Shown: in pieces, positions 11,536-21,989 of the stretch
How the letters are laid out: each line of letters opens with the position of its first letter
Position numbering within the stretch: position 1 is the first letter of the stretch
Source: Plantago elongata
Lineage: Eukaryota; Streptophyta; Magnoliopsida; Lamiales; Plantaginaceae
DNA: 35,706 bases
Assembly (NCBI GenBank): GCA_036897095.1
Contig: JAYMSP010001136.1
Location: 1 to 35,706 of the forward strand
Reading direction: 5' to 3'
Translations under genes and position numbers: made by a program
The notes under the pieces: model-generated
Seen by the model: only the letters and a program-made list of their open reading frames with translations
The model's database searches: none
Told to the model about the DNA's origin: nothing

Positions 11536-14534
11536 GTTGATGCTTGTCCACTAGCATCAAAATTTGGGAAATTGTTAGTGAACACAGCATAATCTTCCCA
11601 GGTAGCTTCGTCTTCAGAACCATTTTACCACTGTATCAGAATTTGTGGGATGTCAATGTTGTTTCGAGGAACAATCCTTCTAGCCAGTATTTTATATGGC
11701 AAAACATGAAATTGCTCATCTGCATTGGTGAGAGGTAAGGTGAGTGATGGAATGTCTTTAGCTCTAACCTTTTTCTTGAGAAGTGAGACATGGAAGACTG
11801 GGTGAATGGTGCTATGAAGAGGTAACTGGAGTTTGTATGCCACATTGCCTATCTTCTGCAGAATCTTGTAAGGTCCATAATACTTGGCAGATAATTTCAT
11901 GTGTTTCCTTAGAGCTACAGAGGACTGTTTGTATGGTTGAAGTTTTAAATAAACTTCATCTCCTTCAGTAAAGCTTCTATCAGTCCTATGTTTGTCTGCA
12001 TGTTGTTTCATCCTTGATTGAGTTGCAGTGAGATTTTCCTTCAGTAGCTGAGAGATCCTGATCCTTTCTTGTGTCCATTGCTCTAAATTCCCTTGATTAG
12101 ATGGCAAATATGGTCCTATAGAAAGTTGTGAAGGAATGTAGCCATATAGAGCTTGAAAGGGAGTTAGTTTTAAAGCCATAATGGTAATTTGTATTGTACC
12201 AGAACTCAGCCATAGCTAACCACTTAGACCATTGTTTTTGTTGTTGATGAATCATGCACCTTAAGTAATTCTCTAAACATTGATTAACTCGTTCAGATTG
12301 ACCATCTGACTGTGGATGATAGGCAGTAGAGTAATGCAATTTTGTTCCTATAATTTTAAAAAATGATTTCCATAAATTGCTAGTAAATATCTTGTCTCTA
12401 TCAGACCAAATGCTAATTGGCATGCCATGTAGTCTGTAAATATGATCCACAAAATTCTAGCTACAGTTTTAGCAGTGAAAGGGTGAGTTAAAGAGATGAA
12501 ATGAGCATACTTTGAAAATCTATCAACCACAACTAAAATTGTATCTTTTCCTTCAGATTTTGGGAGACTCTCAATAAAATTCATAGTAACATGGGTCCAT
12601 GCTTGATCAGGAATGGGGAGGGGTTGAAGCAAACCAAGATAAGCAACATTATAACCTTTACATCTTTTACAAACATCACATGTCATGATAAAATAAAAAA
12701 TGTGTTTTTTCATGTGAGGCCAAGTAAAGACTGATTTAGCTCTATAGTAAGAAGCATGCATTCCTGAATGTCCACCCACAGAAGATTCATGTATGTGTTT
12801 GATAATCATTTCTCTAACAGTAGAATCATCACCAATGTAAAGTTTACCTTTGTACTTGTGGGTACCATTCAAGTACTCATAATCAGGCCTGGCAGCTGCA
12901 TCAAGAATGAGTTCTGATATGACTTGGTGTGCAAAAGTGTCATGCTCATAGCTAGCTTGTATGGTGGCAATCCATTGTGGAACAATTGTACTCATAGCCT
13001 GGATTGATGTTTCCTCATGCCTCATTCTGGAAAGTGCATCTGCAGCTTTATTTTCAGCACATAGTCCAGTCCCATTAATTTTGCAATCCATTTGTGTTGT
13101 AGTGTAGAGGTTAGCTTTTGATCTAGTAAATGTATGAGGCCTTGTTGATCTGTCTTGATGATGAACTTGTGTCTCTGCAAATAATGCTTCCACTTTTCCA
13201 AAACCATTAATAATGCTAAAAATTCCTTTTCATAAGTGGATAGTGCAGCATTTTTAACACCTAAACCCTTGCTTAAATAAGCAATGGTCCTTTCCCTGAG
13301 TGAGCACTGCTCCAATGCATGTACCTGAAGCATCAGTTTAAATAGAATGGTTTAATAAAATCAGGCAGAGCTAAAATAGGTGTAGTACTCATGACTTTCT
13401 TGAGATCTTGTAAAGCCTTTTCAGTTTCACTGTCCCAGTGAAAATTATCTTTTCTCAAGAGTTCATATAGTGGTCTGCATAACATTGCATAACCATGTAC
13501 AAACTTCCTGTAATAACCTGTGAGGCCTAAAATACCTCTCAATTCTTTAACATTATTAGGGGAAGGCCAATTGAGTATGCATTTTACCTTCTCAGGATCA
13601 ATGGCAACACCTGACTCAGAATTAATATGTCCTAAATATTCAACATGAGTCTGACCAAATGAGCATTTGGATTTCTATGCAAACAACATGTTTTGTCTGA
13701 GCAACTCAAGTACAATCTTAACATGGTTAGCATGGTCATTCAATGAGGGACTATAAATCAATATATCGTCAAAGAAAACTAATATGAACTTTCTGAGATA
13801 TGGTGAAAATATGTGATTCATAAGTGATTGAAAGGTAGCTGGAGCATTGCTCAAGCCAAAAGGCATTACCAGAAATTCATAATGGCCCTAGTGAGTTCTA
13901 AATCCAGTGTACTTGATATTACATTTCTTCATTCGAATCTGATGAGATCCTGATCTCAAGGCAACTTTACAAAACAATATAGCACCATGTAGTTCATCCA
14001 ATAATTCATCAATGATAGGCATAGGATAGTCATGATTGACAGTTAAATCATTGAGATATTATCTATAATCCACGCACATTCGTCAAGAACCATCTTTCCT
14101 TCTCATTAATAACACAGGAGCATCAAATGCACTAGTACTATTTTGAATAACACCTGAATGCATCATTTCTTGAATTCAGGCTTAAGGATGATCTGATGTT
14201 CTATATCTCTGACAGGTTGGAGCCCCATTGGTTCTGCAAATGCATCAGGGAACTGGTGCAAAGCTGATTGTATTTCGGGTGGAATTGGTGTGACAGGTAC
14301 TGCAGTGATGGCAAAGAGATGTCCCATAGCACCAATAGGACCTTTCTTGAGTAATTTCATCATGTTTTTTCCAGTAATGAACTTGCATTCAACATTCAAA
14401 GTAATAGTCTGGAAAGCAATTCTTTTTCCCTGCACAGTGAGATGCACCATCATCTTAACATAATCTAACTCAATTGTATTGTGTAATTTTAGGAAATCAC
14501 CACCTAATACTAATTGATAACCACCAAGTTTCAC
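11536..14534 (-). pseudogene. Chromovirus pol remnant: protease end, RT, RNase H, integrase, chromodomain
   Basis: Domains in element order: L-G-G-Y-Q-L-V-L-G-G-D-F post-protease segment (14534 downward); RT with V-L-L-M-R-R-K-D-G-S (about 14100), [13 protein letters not shown] (13866 downward) and F-F-D-D (about 13780); the RT-RNase H junction L-G-L-T-G-Y-Y-R-K-F-V (about 13530-13500); RNase H with S-T-Y-E-K-E-F-L-A-L (about 13240); integrase HHCC finger (H-I-H, G-G-H, C-D-V-C; about 12820-12660), core with V-V-V-D-R-F-S-K-Y-A-H (about 12535), S-D-R-D (about 12400) and S-E-R-V-N-Q (about 12290); G-P-Y module at about 11876; and a chromodomain-like end to W-E-D-Y near 11600. Stops or frameshifts occur near 14534, 14160, 13540, 13330, 12460, 12180 and 11626. 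The first RT aspartate region reads F-C-K-V-A-L, where F-x-K-x-D-L is usual, and the first integrase aspartate appears as N in T-M-N-F-I. Both suggest lost activity. Confidence 0.93.
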
Positions 14535-15964
14535 TTATCTGTCAGGATTAGTAAAGTGAGTGCCCTGCAGTTGCCAAGAAAAATCTGGGCAGATATATGT
14601 GCTAATAAGAGTGCCTCCTCCTGGAATACTAACAACCATAGTAGGTGCTTTAAGTATGTTACAGCCAAATCTAAAAGTTTTTTCCTCATCTACAAATGAG
14701 GTAGTGCTGCCAGGATCTACCAGTATGAAAAGAGAATGCTTGTCATGTTCACCATAGAACTTGAAAGTATTACAATTGACACTTCCCAACATAGCATTTA
14801 CTGAAATTTCAAAAGTGAGTGTTACTTCTTCTTCAGTAACTTCCTTTGCCTGCAGAGAACTCAAATAAGCTTGTTCTTCTTCCTCAGTCATGACAATGTA
14901 AAGAGTGGTAGTGGAACACTTATGGCCCTTGACCCACTGTTCATCACAATTAGAACATAGACCTGATTCTCTTCTTCTACTCATTTCTTCTTTAGTGAGT
15001 AATTTCCTTGGTACATGAGCATGATCAACTAATGGCTTGGGCTTAAAAACTACAGTAGGTGTGAAAGATTTTGATGCAATTTGAAACTGTTTCACATGAG
15101 CTTTTTGCTTCTTATACCAACTATCAAAAACTGAATATTGTTCCTGAATAGTGTGTTTTAAAGTAGCTGGATGTTGAGCTAATGTAGCCACTCTCAACTC
15201 TTCTTTCAAGCCTTTAGTAAAAATGCCAATGTAAAAATTTTCAGACTGCCTGTTACCAAATAAATTAAAAATGGCCTTGTTTCTTTCAAATTTTTTCACA
15301 TAATCATGCAAGGTACCAGTTTGTTGAACATTAGTGAAATCAGCAACCACAGTTTCTTCCTTTAAATCCCCAAAACGTTCACACACATTTTCAACAAAAA
15401 ATTGTCATGTCAGAGTAGTAAGCTCAATAGAAAATGTTTGAAACAAAGTTTTTGCATCTTCATCAAAATTACAAGCAGCAATGGATGATTTTTTATCATC
15501 AGGGATATCAGGCATCACTCTGAAATAGGTCTCACAACTGAGTAACCAAGAGTAAAGATTAGTCCCATCAAACCTTGAAAAATCCATTTTTGGAATGTAA
15601 GCATGACTGCCAAGATTTTTTGTGTGAGAGACAACATTAGATTGTTGTCCTCCATTATCTTCCATAAATACAGTACCAATACCAGTTGGTGGTGGTTGGC
15701 GTGCGTGGCCTAGAACAGACTCAGGATTCCTTCCACTCATGTGTTCAAAAACCTGATCTAGTTGTTTTGAAAGAATTGCAAAGTAACCTTCAAGTCTTGT
15801 GCTTCAGCAGCTTGATTCAAAGATAAAGTGTCAAGTTGTCCCTGGAGACTCTGTAATAATACACTATCACTAGTTTGTTTTACAGTGAGATCATCTAAGT
15901 GGGTAACTAAAGCACCTTACATTTGAGCTACATCATTAAGCTGACTAATCTATTGTGTTGTCAT
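14535..15964 (-). pseudogene. Chromovirus gag and protease remnant
   Basis: The reading begins at an ATG at 15964 (M-T-T-Q then a stop), with a hydrophilic, probably coiled, N-terminus in a neighbouring frame. From 15740 one frame continues with the capsid-like segment M-D-F-S-R-F-D-G-T-N-L-Y-S-W-L. It is interrupted by a TGA at 15404-15402 and then resumes in the same frame to a TAA at 14534. The zinc knuckle C-S-N-C-D-E-Q-W-V-K-G-H-K-C lies at about 14957-14916. The protease active site reads D-P-G-S-T (about 14717), where D-S-G-S/A-T is usual. The single in-frame TGA and TAA look like point mutations, not frameshifts. The gag family call rests on the knuckle, the R-F-D-G-x-N-x-x-S-W pattern and the position. 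Confidence 0.9.
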
Positions 15965-16010
15965 TTTAGGTGAGTAGGCTTCGTAATCAGAGGAATTTTC
16001 GAGCGGGCTG

Positions 16011-16023
16011 GCTCTGGATACCA
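16011..16023 (-). other. Primer-binding site, initiator tRNA-Met type
   Basis: Three bases inside the 5' LTR the minus strand reads TGGTATCCAGAGC. This is the standard plant retrotransposon primer site TGGTATCAGAGC with one extra C. It confirms which LTR is 5' and the direction of the element. Confidence 0.88.
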
Positions 16024-16026
16024 CTT

Positions 16027-16871
16027 TGTTACGTCCCCGAGCTATTTTGGAAGGGATAACAAGATTTGGATAGAAGAAATGGCAGAAGCCTTGACGAAAG
16101 GGGAGAAATTAAGACGAATTGAGAGAGAAATTCTACAACTAAAACAATTTTATTACTTGGTGTTTCTAATGAAACTGCGAATACAAATAGGAAAGGAAAA
16201 CAGCTGCAATGGCTATAAGCTAATGGATACAAGATAAACCATAATTCGACAAAAATTCATGGATCAACCAATGAATCTGGACTTATGGAATAAAGACAGA
16301 AATATCACCATTGTTGAGTTTCATCAAGGACGACATTACAGTACGAAGTTTCAGCCACCGTTGGATGAGATTGATCCGCCGGTTGAGATTGTTTCTGGTA
16401 CGATTAAAACATCATCGTTGGATGGGTTTTGATCGGGCGGCTGATATTGATCGAGAGATCAGTCTCTTTAGTTTTAATTGGTAACACGTTTTTTACACGT
16501 GTTACGACTCTTTCCTTCAAAATTCGACAGAAATTCATGGATCAACCAATGAATCTGGACTTATGGAATAAAGACAGAAATATCGCCATTGTTGAGTTTC
16601 ATCAAGGACGACAGTACGGTACGAAGTTTCAGCCACCGTTTGATGATATTGATCCGCCGGTTGAGATTGTTTCTGGTACGATTAAAACATCATCGTTGGA
16701 TGGGTTTTGATCGGGCGGCTGATATTGATCGAGAGATCAGTCTCTTTAGTTTTAATTGGTAACACGTTTTTTACACGTGTTACAACTCTTTCCTTCAAAA
16801 TTGGCGCCTGAATCTTCTCTACTTCAATTGACATTGCAACATTTCCGCCTTCTAACTCGGCGATCATAACA
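16027..16871 (-). repeat. 5' LTR of the chromovirus (845 bp) with internal duplication
   Basis: It begins TGTTACGTCCCCGAGC and ends CGATCATAACA on the plus strand, as does the 3' LTR. It is about 276 bp longer because the central unit is present twice in tandem (16243-16521 and 16522-16800). Minor differences from the other LTR, such as ACGTGTTAC against ACGTGTGTTAC, show that the copies have diverged since insertion. Confidence 0.95.
16243..16800. repeat. 279-bp tandem duplication inside the 5' LTR
   Basis: Two units each begin ATTCGACA(G/A)AAATTCATGG and end CTCTTTCCTTCAAA. The starts at 16243 and 16522 give a period of 279 bp. The units differ at scattered positions. Each unit contains an inverted repeat GTAACACG/CGTGTTAC around a T-rich loop (16481-16505 and 16759-16783). 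Confidence 0.92.
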
Positions 16872-17624
16872 ACAATCTAAACTATTCTGGAATGAGAACT
16901 ATTCCATGGGGAAGGACTTCAATTGATAAAAAATGAGACTTAAAAAACTCTGTGAATCTAGCCAATGCTCTTCCACCAGAGAACGTTCTTTGTAACTCGA
17001 CCCGACGAACTCAACCAAATATACAAGTGTGATGTGTCTCTCTCTTCTCCCTCCCCCCCTTCTAGAATTCAGAAACGTGCAAGGCAAGACTAGTCAAGAT
17101 ATGCAACAATGTAAGTAGATCTCGATATGCTTCCATTGTGCTAAGGCTTGAACCCTGCAAGAAAAGCAAGAATATTAAGGTTTTTGAGGCGACTCCAAAA
17201 ATCCCTTTCAAAGAATAATTATGGCAGAAGATTTTCAAGAAAAAATGAAACAACAATGGCAAATTTAGCTACAAGTCAATAGTCTAATTGCTCCAATGTC
17301 TCGGTGTAGGTTAGTTTTTCATCTACGACAATACTCGTCGCGCCTCCAGTCGGTGGTAATATATATCATTTCTTCGTCTTGTCCCGTAGTCATACCATAC
17401 AATAATTTGGTACATCGTATTGCATAGCATATGCTAAAATAGTGCTCATTTGTATGGATAAAGTAATTTGCTTATGTTGTTGTGTTTTGACATATACTTG
17501 TTCGTTGTATGTTTTGTTGGTGAAATTATTTCATTTGTATGCTCAATGCTGCTTGTTTTGGTGGTGAAATATTTATGTAGTTTAATAATTGGGGAGAACA
17601 ATGATCTCTCTATATTTTAAATGT
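16872..17624. other. Stretch without recognised features
   Basis: Right flank of the chromovirus. It is AT-rich with a C run near 17050-17060. I found no coding motif, terminal repeat or RNA gene. The left terminus of the hAT element downstream was expected here but not found. Confidence 0.5.

Positions 17625-17684
<60 letters not shown>
17625..17684. repeat. (TG)n microsatellite
   Basis: An ATATATAT start is followed by about 25 uninterrupted TG dinucleotides from 17633 to about 17682. This is a simple repeat and probably length-variable. Confidence 0.97.
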
Positions 17685-17699
17685 GTCACTGACTGCAAA

Positions 17700-19660
17700 T
17701 TTACAATGGTTGAATCAAATGAGGATACTCCACCAGCAATGATTGAAGATAACCACTAACCAGCAATAAGGAACCTGTAACTTGAAGTTCGATGTTTGGA
17801 CTCACTTTGACAAGGTGCCTAATGGGGTCGAAAACAGATGCTTTAAAACCTACAAGGCAATCTGCCATTCCTGCGACAGATCTCTTGAGGCCAGAGTTAA
17901 TAATGGGCATGAAGTAGCGGGTTCTTTAATCCAAAGTTTCTGAAGGGAAGTTTGATTTATCCTCATATAAATTTGACCAGGAGGCTTCTCGTAATGATCT
18001 TCGGACAATTAATGATCATCATAAATGAATATCCACTATAATTTGTGGAGCACGAATGGTTCAAAAAATTTCTTAATGGTCTCAATAATCTATATAAGCT
18101 AGTATCGAGGAATATTTGAAGAAGGATTGTTTTAAAATATTCGAAGTTGAGAAAGTTGTTGTGATGCACATATTAGATAACCTTGACACCATAATTGGGT
18201 TAACGACTGATATGTGGACTTCTTCTACCAAAAAAAAAAAAAGATTTATGGTGGTAACAACACACTATATCGATGCCAAATGGAAGCTTCAAGTCATATC
18301 TTAAGGTATATAATATAATTTTTTTAAATGATGGTAGTCAGCTTCAAATAAATCCTCTAATGTCATATTTGCATTTCATTGTTGTACAGCTTCATTTTCG
18401 TGCCAAGTTCTCGTATAGCGGAAGGCGTAATTGAAGCTATGATGAAGGTGCTATTTGACTGGAATATCGATAGGAAGCTATCTACAATCACTGTGGATAA
18501 TTGTTCTACAAATAATGTAATGTTGGATTTGATGCGAGATAAGCTTCCAACATACTCAGTTTTGCTAGAAGGCATATTTCTCCACATGTGGTGTTGTACT
18601 CACATACTCAATTTAATTGTGAAAGATGTATTGCAGATTATTGGTACTGCTATAGAGAAGGTGAGGGACAGTGTTGCATATTGGGGTGGGACTCCAAACA
18701 GGAACGAGAAGTTCACTGAAACAATGCATAAACTCAAGATAAAGTCAGGTAACAAGCTAATCATTGACTGCAAAACATGTTGGAATTCGACGTATCTAAT
18801 GCTAGAGGTTGCATTAGTGTATAAAGATTATCTTTTTTTTCCATTAGAAACAATGTGATTCAAATTATACTTACCCAGTGAAATGATTGGGGAGCAACTA
18901 GACAAATTTGTGACAAATTAAAATTGTTTGATCAAGCAACTAACCGGTTTTCTGGTACCAAGTATCCAACTGCCAATTTGTACTTTCCTCAAATTGTGAC
19001 ATTAAGGTGGCTATAGGGGACTGGTCTGTTGGTGGGGTTGATTTAGTTTAAATGATGGCTAAAAATGAGTATAAGTTTGAGATTTATTGCTCTAATATGC
19101 ATGGGATCATGGCAGTGGCATCCGTTCTTGATCGTAAATTTAAAAGTGGAATGTTATTTTTCTATTTCACTAAGATTTGTCCAGGATGATAGTGATCTTG
19201 ATGTTGACTTTAAGGTGGAACAAGTTCTTCGCTTGTTTCATGAATTGTTTAAGGAGTATGTTGATATGGAAGGGTCAAGCAATCAATACTAAGAATGGGG
19301 TAGGAAGAATTAGGCTGAATTGACAACATCTTTAAGTGACATCTTTTGTTGCTCAAATAAAAAGAAAATATCCTAACAAAAATAGAGTTGGATTATTACT
19401 TGGAAGAGGAGATTTTGTCTCGGGTAACTGATTTTGATATTTTGGGATGGTGGACTGGTGGTCTTTAAAACAAGGGCAAGTATCCAATACTTCATAAGTT
19501 GGCAAGAGAAATTTTAGTGATCTCAATATCCTCTGTCACATCTGAGTCGACATTTAATGGAAGTGGAAGATTGATCAACCCTCATCGAAGTATACTGACC
19601 CTAACACCGTGAAGATCTTGATGTGTGCACAAAATTGTATATTGAACAAGTCCAAAGGCA
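17700..19660 (+). pseudogene. hAT-family transposase remnant (RICESLEEPER-like)
   Basis: A BED-type zinc finger is readable at 17785-17940 (V-W-T-H-F-D-K-V, then C-H-S-C). It is followed by the RNase H-like core: L-T-T-D-M-W-T-S (about 18200), a likely intron about 18304-18390, I-T-V-D-N-C-S-T-N (about 18490), W-C-C-T-H-I-L-N-L-I-V (about 18590) and T-C-W-N-S-T-Y-L-M-L-E (about 18775). Next comes the C-terminal dimerisation region L-D-Y-Y-L-E-E-E, D-F-D-I-L-G-W-W and S-E-S-T-F-N-G-S-G-R (19390-19600). Stops and frameshifts, for example at 17941, 18858, 19013 and 19290, break it into at least five pieces. The usual R of the T-R-W-N-S motif is T. No functional transposase can be made. Confidence 0.9.
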
Positions 19661-19959
19661 AACATTTAACATCTCTGGTCTTTCTTTTAGTAACTATTAA
19701 TTTGAAATGTAATCTACTAATTACTATGTTGCATTTGTAGGTGATGAGGAAAATGAAGGAATGATTAAAGAAAAGATTTTTATGATTATGATGAAGATGT
19801 TTTCAGCGCGGTTTCAGTACTAATATATGTCTCAATCTATTTTTTCATTTCATGATCATGATAGAATTTTTTCAATCTAGGTGTTGGGTCAATTATTGTA
19901 TTTAAGTTGCCTATGATTGGAACTGAAATTAAGGCTTCTATTGATGTTAAATTGAGTTC

Positions 19960-20067
19960 TCCTGTAAACATATAAACGGTGAGGAATTTGAGAAGGACTA
20001 AGCAAAGAGAAATTCCAGTAAACATAGAAAAGATGAGGTATTTGAGAAGAAATAAATAAAGAGAAGT
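19960..20067. repeat. 54-bp imperfect tandem duplication
   Basis: The units start TCCTGTAAACAT (19960) and TCCAGTAAACAT (20014), and each contains GTGAGG/ATGAGG, TTTGAGAAG and AAAGAGAA. The period of 54 is a multiple of three, but stops occur in the readable frames. Confidence 0.75.
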
Positions 20068-20330
20068 CTAAGTAGCTGAGCTTGACAATTTATTTTCATC
20101 AAAGTGTAAAGTTATATACATATATACAATTGATAAATTCAGTGGAAGGACCAAAATATATCACAATTATTGGAAGCTCCAGTGGGTCGTGTAAGTTGTA
20201 GTTTTGTTAATCTCATTGTAAGTGTTCTTGGTACGGATTTGTATTTTAGGGCATTTATTATGCTCTTGTAAATATTATTCTAAGTTTGTAATAAATTTTT
20301 GTCTTTAGAAAAAATACAATTGATAATCTA

Positions 20331-20649
20331 TGTAACGACCCGGCCCCTTGCGGACAGAGACCCGACCCTTTGGAACGGTGAGGTTACTCATGGGTAGCTC
20401 TATGGGTGGTATGTTGGCCCCACTGTACCAACACAAGTCCTTTCCCACACACTTTGGCCTCACTCGTGTACGAACCGAAAGACTTCTCAGTCGGTCACCC
20501 ATCATAGGATTGCTCCTGAGCAAAGCACGCTTAACTCTGGAGTTCTCCTAGGTGCATTCTCGAAAAGAATGGTGCACCTTGTTGGTATGAGTAGTGTTTT
20601 CAATCCCTTTAAGCTCTTTGGACTTGACTTGAAATTCTGGGGTGTTACA
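20331..20649 (-). repeat. Cassandra 3' LTR (319 bp)
   Basis: It starts TGTAACGACCCGG and ends GGGGTGTTACA on the plus strand. The 5S-like block lies at about 20481-20549, with the C-box analogue TGATGGGTGACC and A-box analogue AGTTAAGCGTGC on the minus strand. It is clearly related to the other LTR but shows indels and substitutions. Confidence 0.9.
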
Positions 20650-20748
20650 TTCACCCCCTCTTGAATTGTGCGACGTCCCCACCGCACCATGGTCCGACCA
20701 ACAGTCCACCCCTTGTGGATTTTGAATTGGCACGGCTTTGATACCATT

Positions 20749-21050
20749 TGTAATGACCCGGGCACCTGCGGGCTGGCGCGGTTACTCATAAGCATCTCTC
20801 CAGGTGGTTTACTGGCCCCATTGTACCAACACATGCAAGTCCTTTCCCACACACTTTGGCCCCACTCGTGCGCAAATCGGGAGACTTCCCAGTCAGTCAC
20901 CCATCCTAGGATTTCTCCAGAGAAAAGCACGCTTAACTCTGGAGTTCTCCTAGGTGAATTCTCGAAAATAAAAGTGCATCTTGTTGGTATGAGTAGCGTT
21001 TCAATCTCTTTAAGCAATTTGAACTTGACTTGAAATTATGGGGCATTACA
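20749..21050 (-). repeat. Cassandra 5' LTR (302 bp)
   Basis: It starts TGTAATGACCCGG and ends GGGGCATTACA on the plus strand. The 5S-like block at about 20884-20952 retains GGATGGGTGAC and AGTTAAGCGTGC on the minus strand. It is the 5' LTR because the primer site lies immediately to its left. Confidence 0.9.
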
Positions 21051-21752
21051 TTCTCATTGTTAATAAATTATTATATATAGTATGGTTGATACATGATTGC
21101 TTAGTATGCAATATTATATTGTATAATTTATTTGAACTTCCTCTCTTTTCAGGACCTTGAGTAATTTAAAGTTCTTTGGCAAGTAGGAAGAATAAGTTAC
21201 TTTTGGCAAATAGAAGACGTTGGATTGACTTTTGACAAATGAAAGTTGCTTACATATTTTTTGATGAATGTGGCAGCCGAATTGACTTTTGACAAATAGA
21301 AGTTGGGCATATTTATGACGAATGGATGCTAAATATATACTAACATCCATCGGACGAAAGCTCATGATTTTTTTTACTCGTGAAAGCTAAACATATGCAT
21401 GACTATTGTATATGCTCCCAAGTATTGGAGGATTAGTTAGATTTAATAATATGGTTTCTTAACATTTTTATAACAATTTGTATGGATGTGACAAAACATT
21501 TCACTATATCATGTAATGAGAATTGTTACTTTTGATGTTAAACTTGTGCATTATGTATAACTATTGAGACATGGATATATATCTTTGTTTAATTAATTTA
21601 TATGTCCATATTGCTCCCAGAATAATTTTACAAGGCATTTTATTTCAAGACAAGGAACTCCTGGGTCTGGACCCCAACCAATGTTTATCGAGCTTGGGCC
21701 TGGACACAAATCCAGGCATGGGCCTCTAAAAGCCCAGTCCATTGCCATCCGT
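21051..21752 (+). mobile_element. hAT 3' flank and probable right terminus
   Basis: Repeated phrases TTGACTTTTGACAAATAGAAG and variants occur at about 21220-21305. At 21659-21752 there are inverted GGGTCTGGACCCC and GGGCCTGGA...TCCAGGC motifs, and the segment ends CCATTGCCATCCGTA. Plant hAT elements commonly end in the complement of TAGGGATGGCAATGG with such subterminal repeats, so this is probably the right end of the element whose transposase lies at 17700-19660, with the Cassandra copy nested inside. No matching left end was found. Confidence 0.5.
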
Positions 21753-21989
21753 AGCCGTGCCCAAGTTACAACAACAACAACTTTTCAAATGCCAATGACA
21801 TTCTTAATTGATATACTATTTTAATAATTTTTCGATCCAAAGTACTAGATTTATTCCGTTACACATCTTATTTTAACATTTTGTGAAACTTTAATTTAAC
21901 TACAATTACATTTATACCGTCAAAGAAATATGTTGTAAAGTATAATATAGCTTTACTTTCGAAAGTCTTTATTATTGAGTATTTGAATC

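Larger units (their letters stand above)
10952..16871 (-). mobile_element. Complete but inactive Ty3/gypsy chromovirus (LTR retrotransposon)
   Basis: The element spans 5,920 bp on the minus strand. Order in its own direction: 5' LTR (16871-16027), initiator-Met primer site, gag with zinc knuckle, protease, reverse transcriptase, RNase H, integrase with HHCC finger and D,D,E region, GPY/F module, chromodomain, polypurine tract, 3' LTR (11520-10952). The LTR ends are TGTTA...TAACA. Flanks are AAAAT (10947-10951) and ACAAT (16872-16876), a probable 5-bp target duplication with one change. Coding parts carry many stops and frameshifts, so it is non-autonomous at best. The integrase-chromodomain layout identifies a chromovirus; total size suggests a Reina-like clade, which is an inference. 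Confidence 0.95.
20331..21050 (-). mobile_element. Cassandra-type TRIM with 5S rRNA-derived LTRs
   Basis: Two related terminal repeats (20331-20649 and 20749-21050), each beginning TGTAA and ending TTACA, flank a 99-bp internal segment. Just inside the right-hand repeat the minus strand reads TGGTATCAAAGCC (20746-20734), an initiator-Met type primer site, so the element runs on the minus strand and encodes nothing. Inside each LTR the minus strand contains a 5S rRNA-like block: GAACTCCAGAGTTAAGCGTG, then GATGGGTGAC. These correspond to the A and C boxes of the 5S RNA polymerase III promoter. LTRs with a 5S-derived insert and no coding region are the diagnostic structure of Cassandra elements. 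No clean target duplication was seen. Confidence 0.93.

Noticed and set aside
16429..16710. 93-codon plus-strand ORF
   Set aside because: Only its last 58 codons recur in every LTR unit; the first part is read-through created by the tandem duplication. The recurring part is discussed as a finding, not annotated as a gene.
17625..17684. CRISPR-like or structured array
   Set aside because: It is a simple TG dinucleotide repeat in a plant nuclear context.
20481..20952. Possible functional 5S rRNA genes
   Set aside because: The matching blocks cover only part of 5S rRNA, are diverged, and sit inside terminal repeats with a retroelement primer site. They are 5S-derived LTR segments.
20502..21033. 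Long overlapping ORFs on both strands (up to 171 codons)
   Set aside because: They lie entirely in the non-coding Cassandra LTRs and interior. Their length reflects the GC-rich repeat, not a protein.
20326..21055. Target-site duplication for the Cassandra element
   Set aside because: The flanking pentamers ATCTA and TTCTC do not match, so no duplication is claimed.
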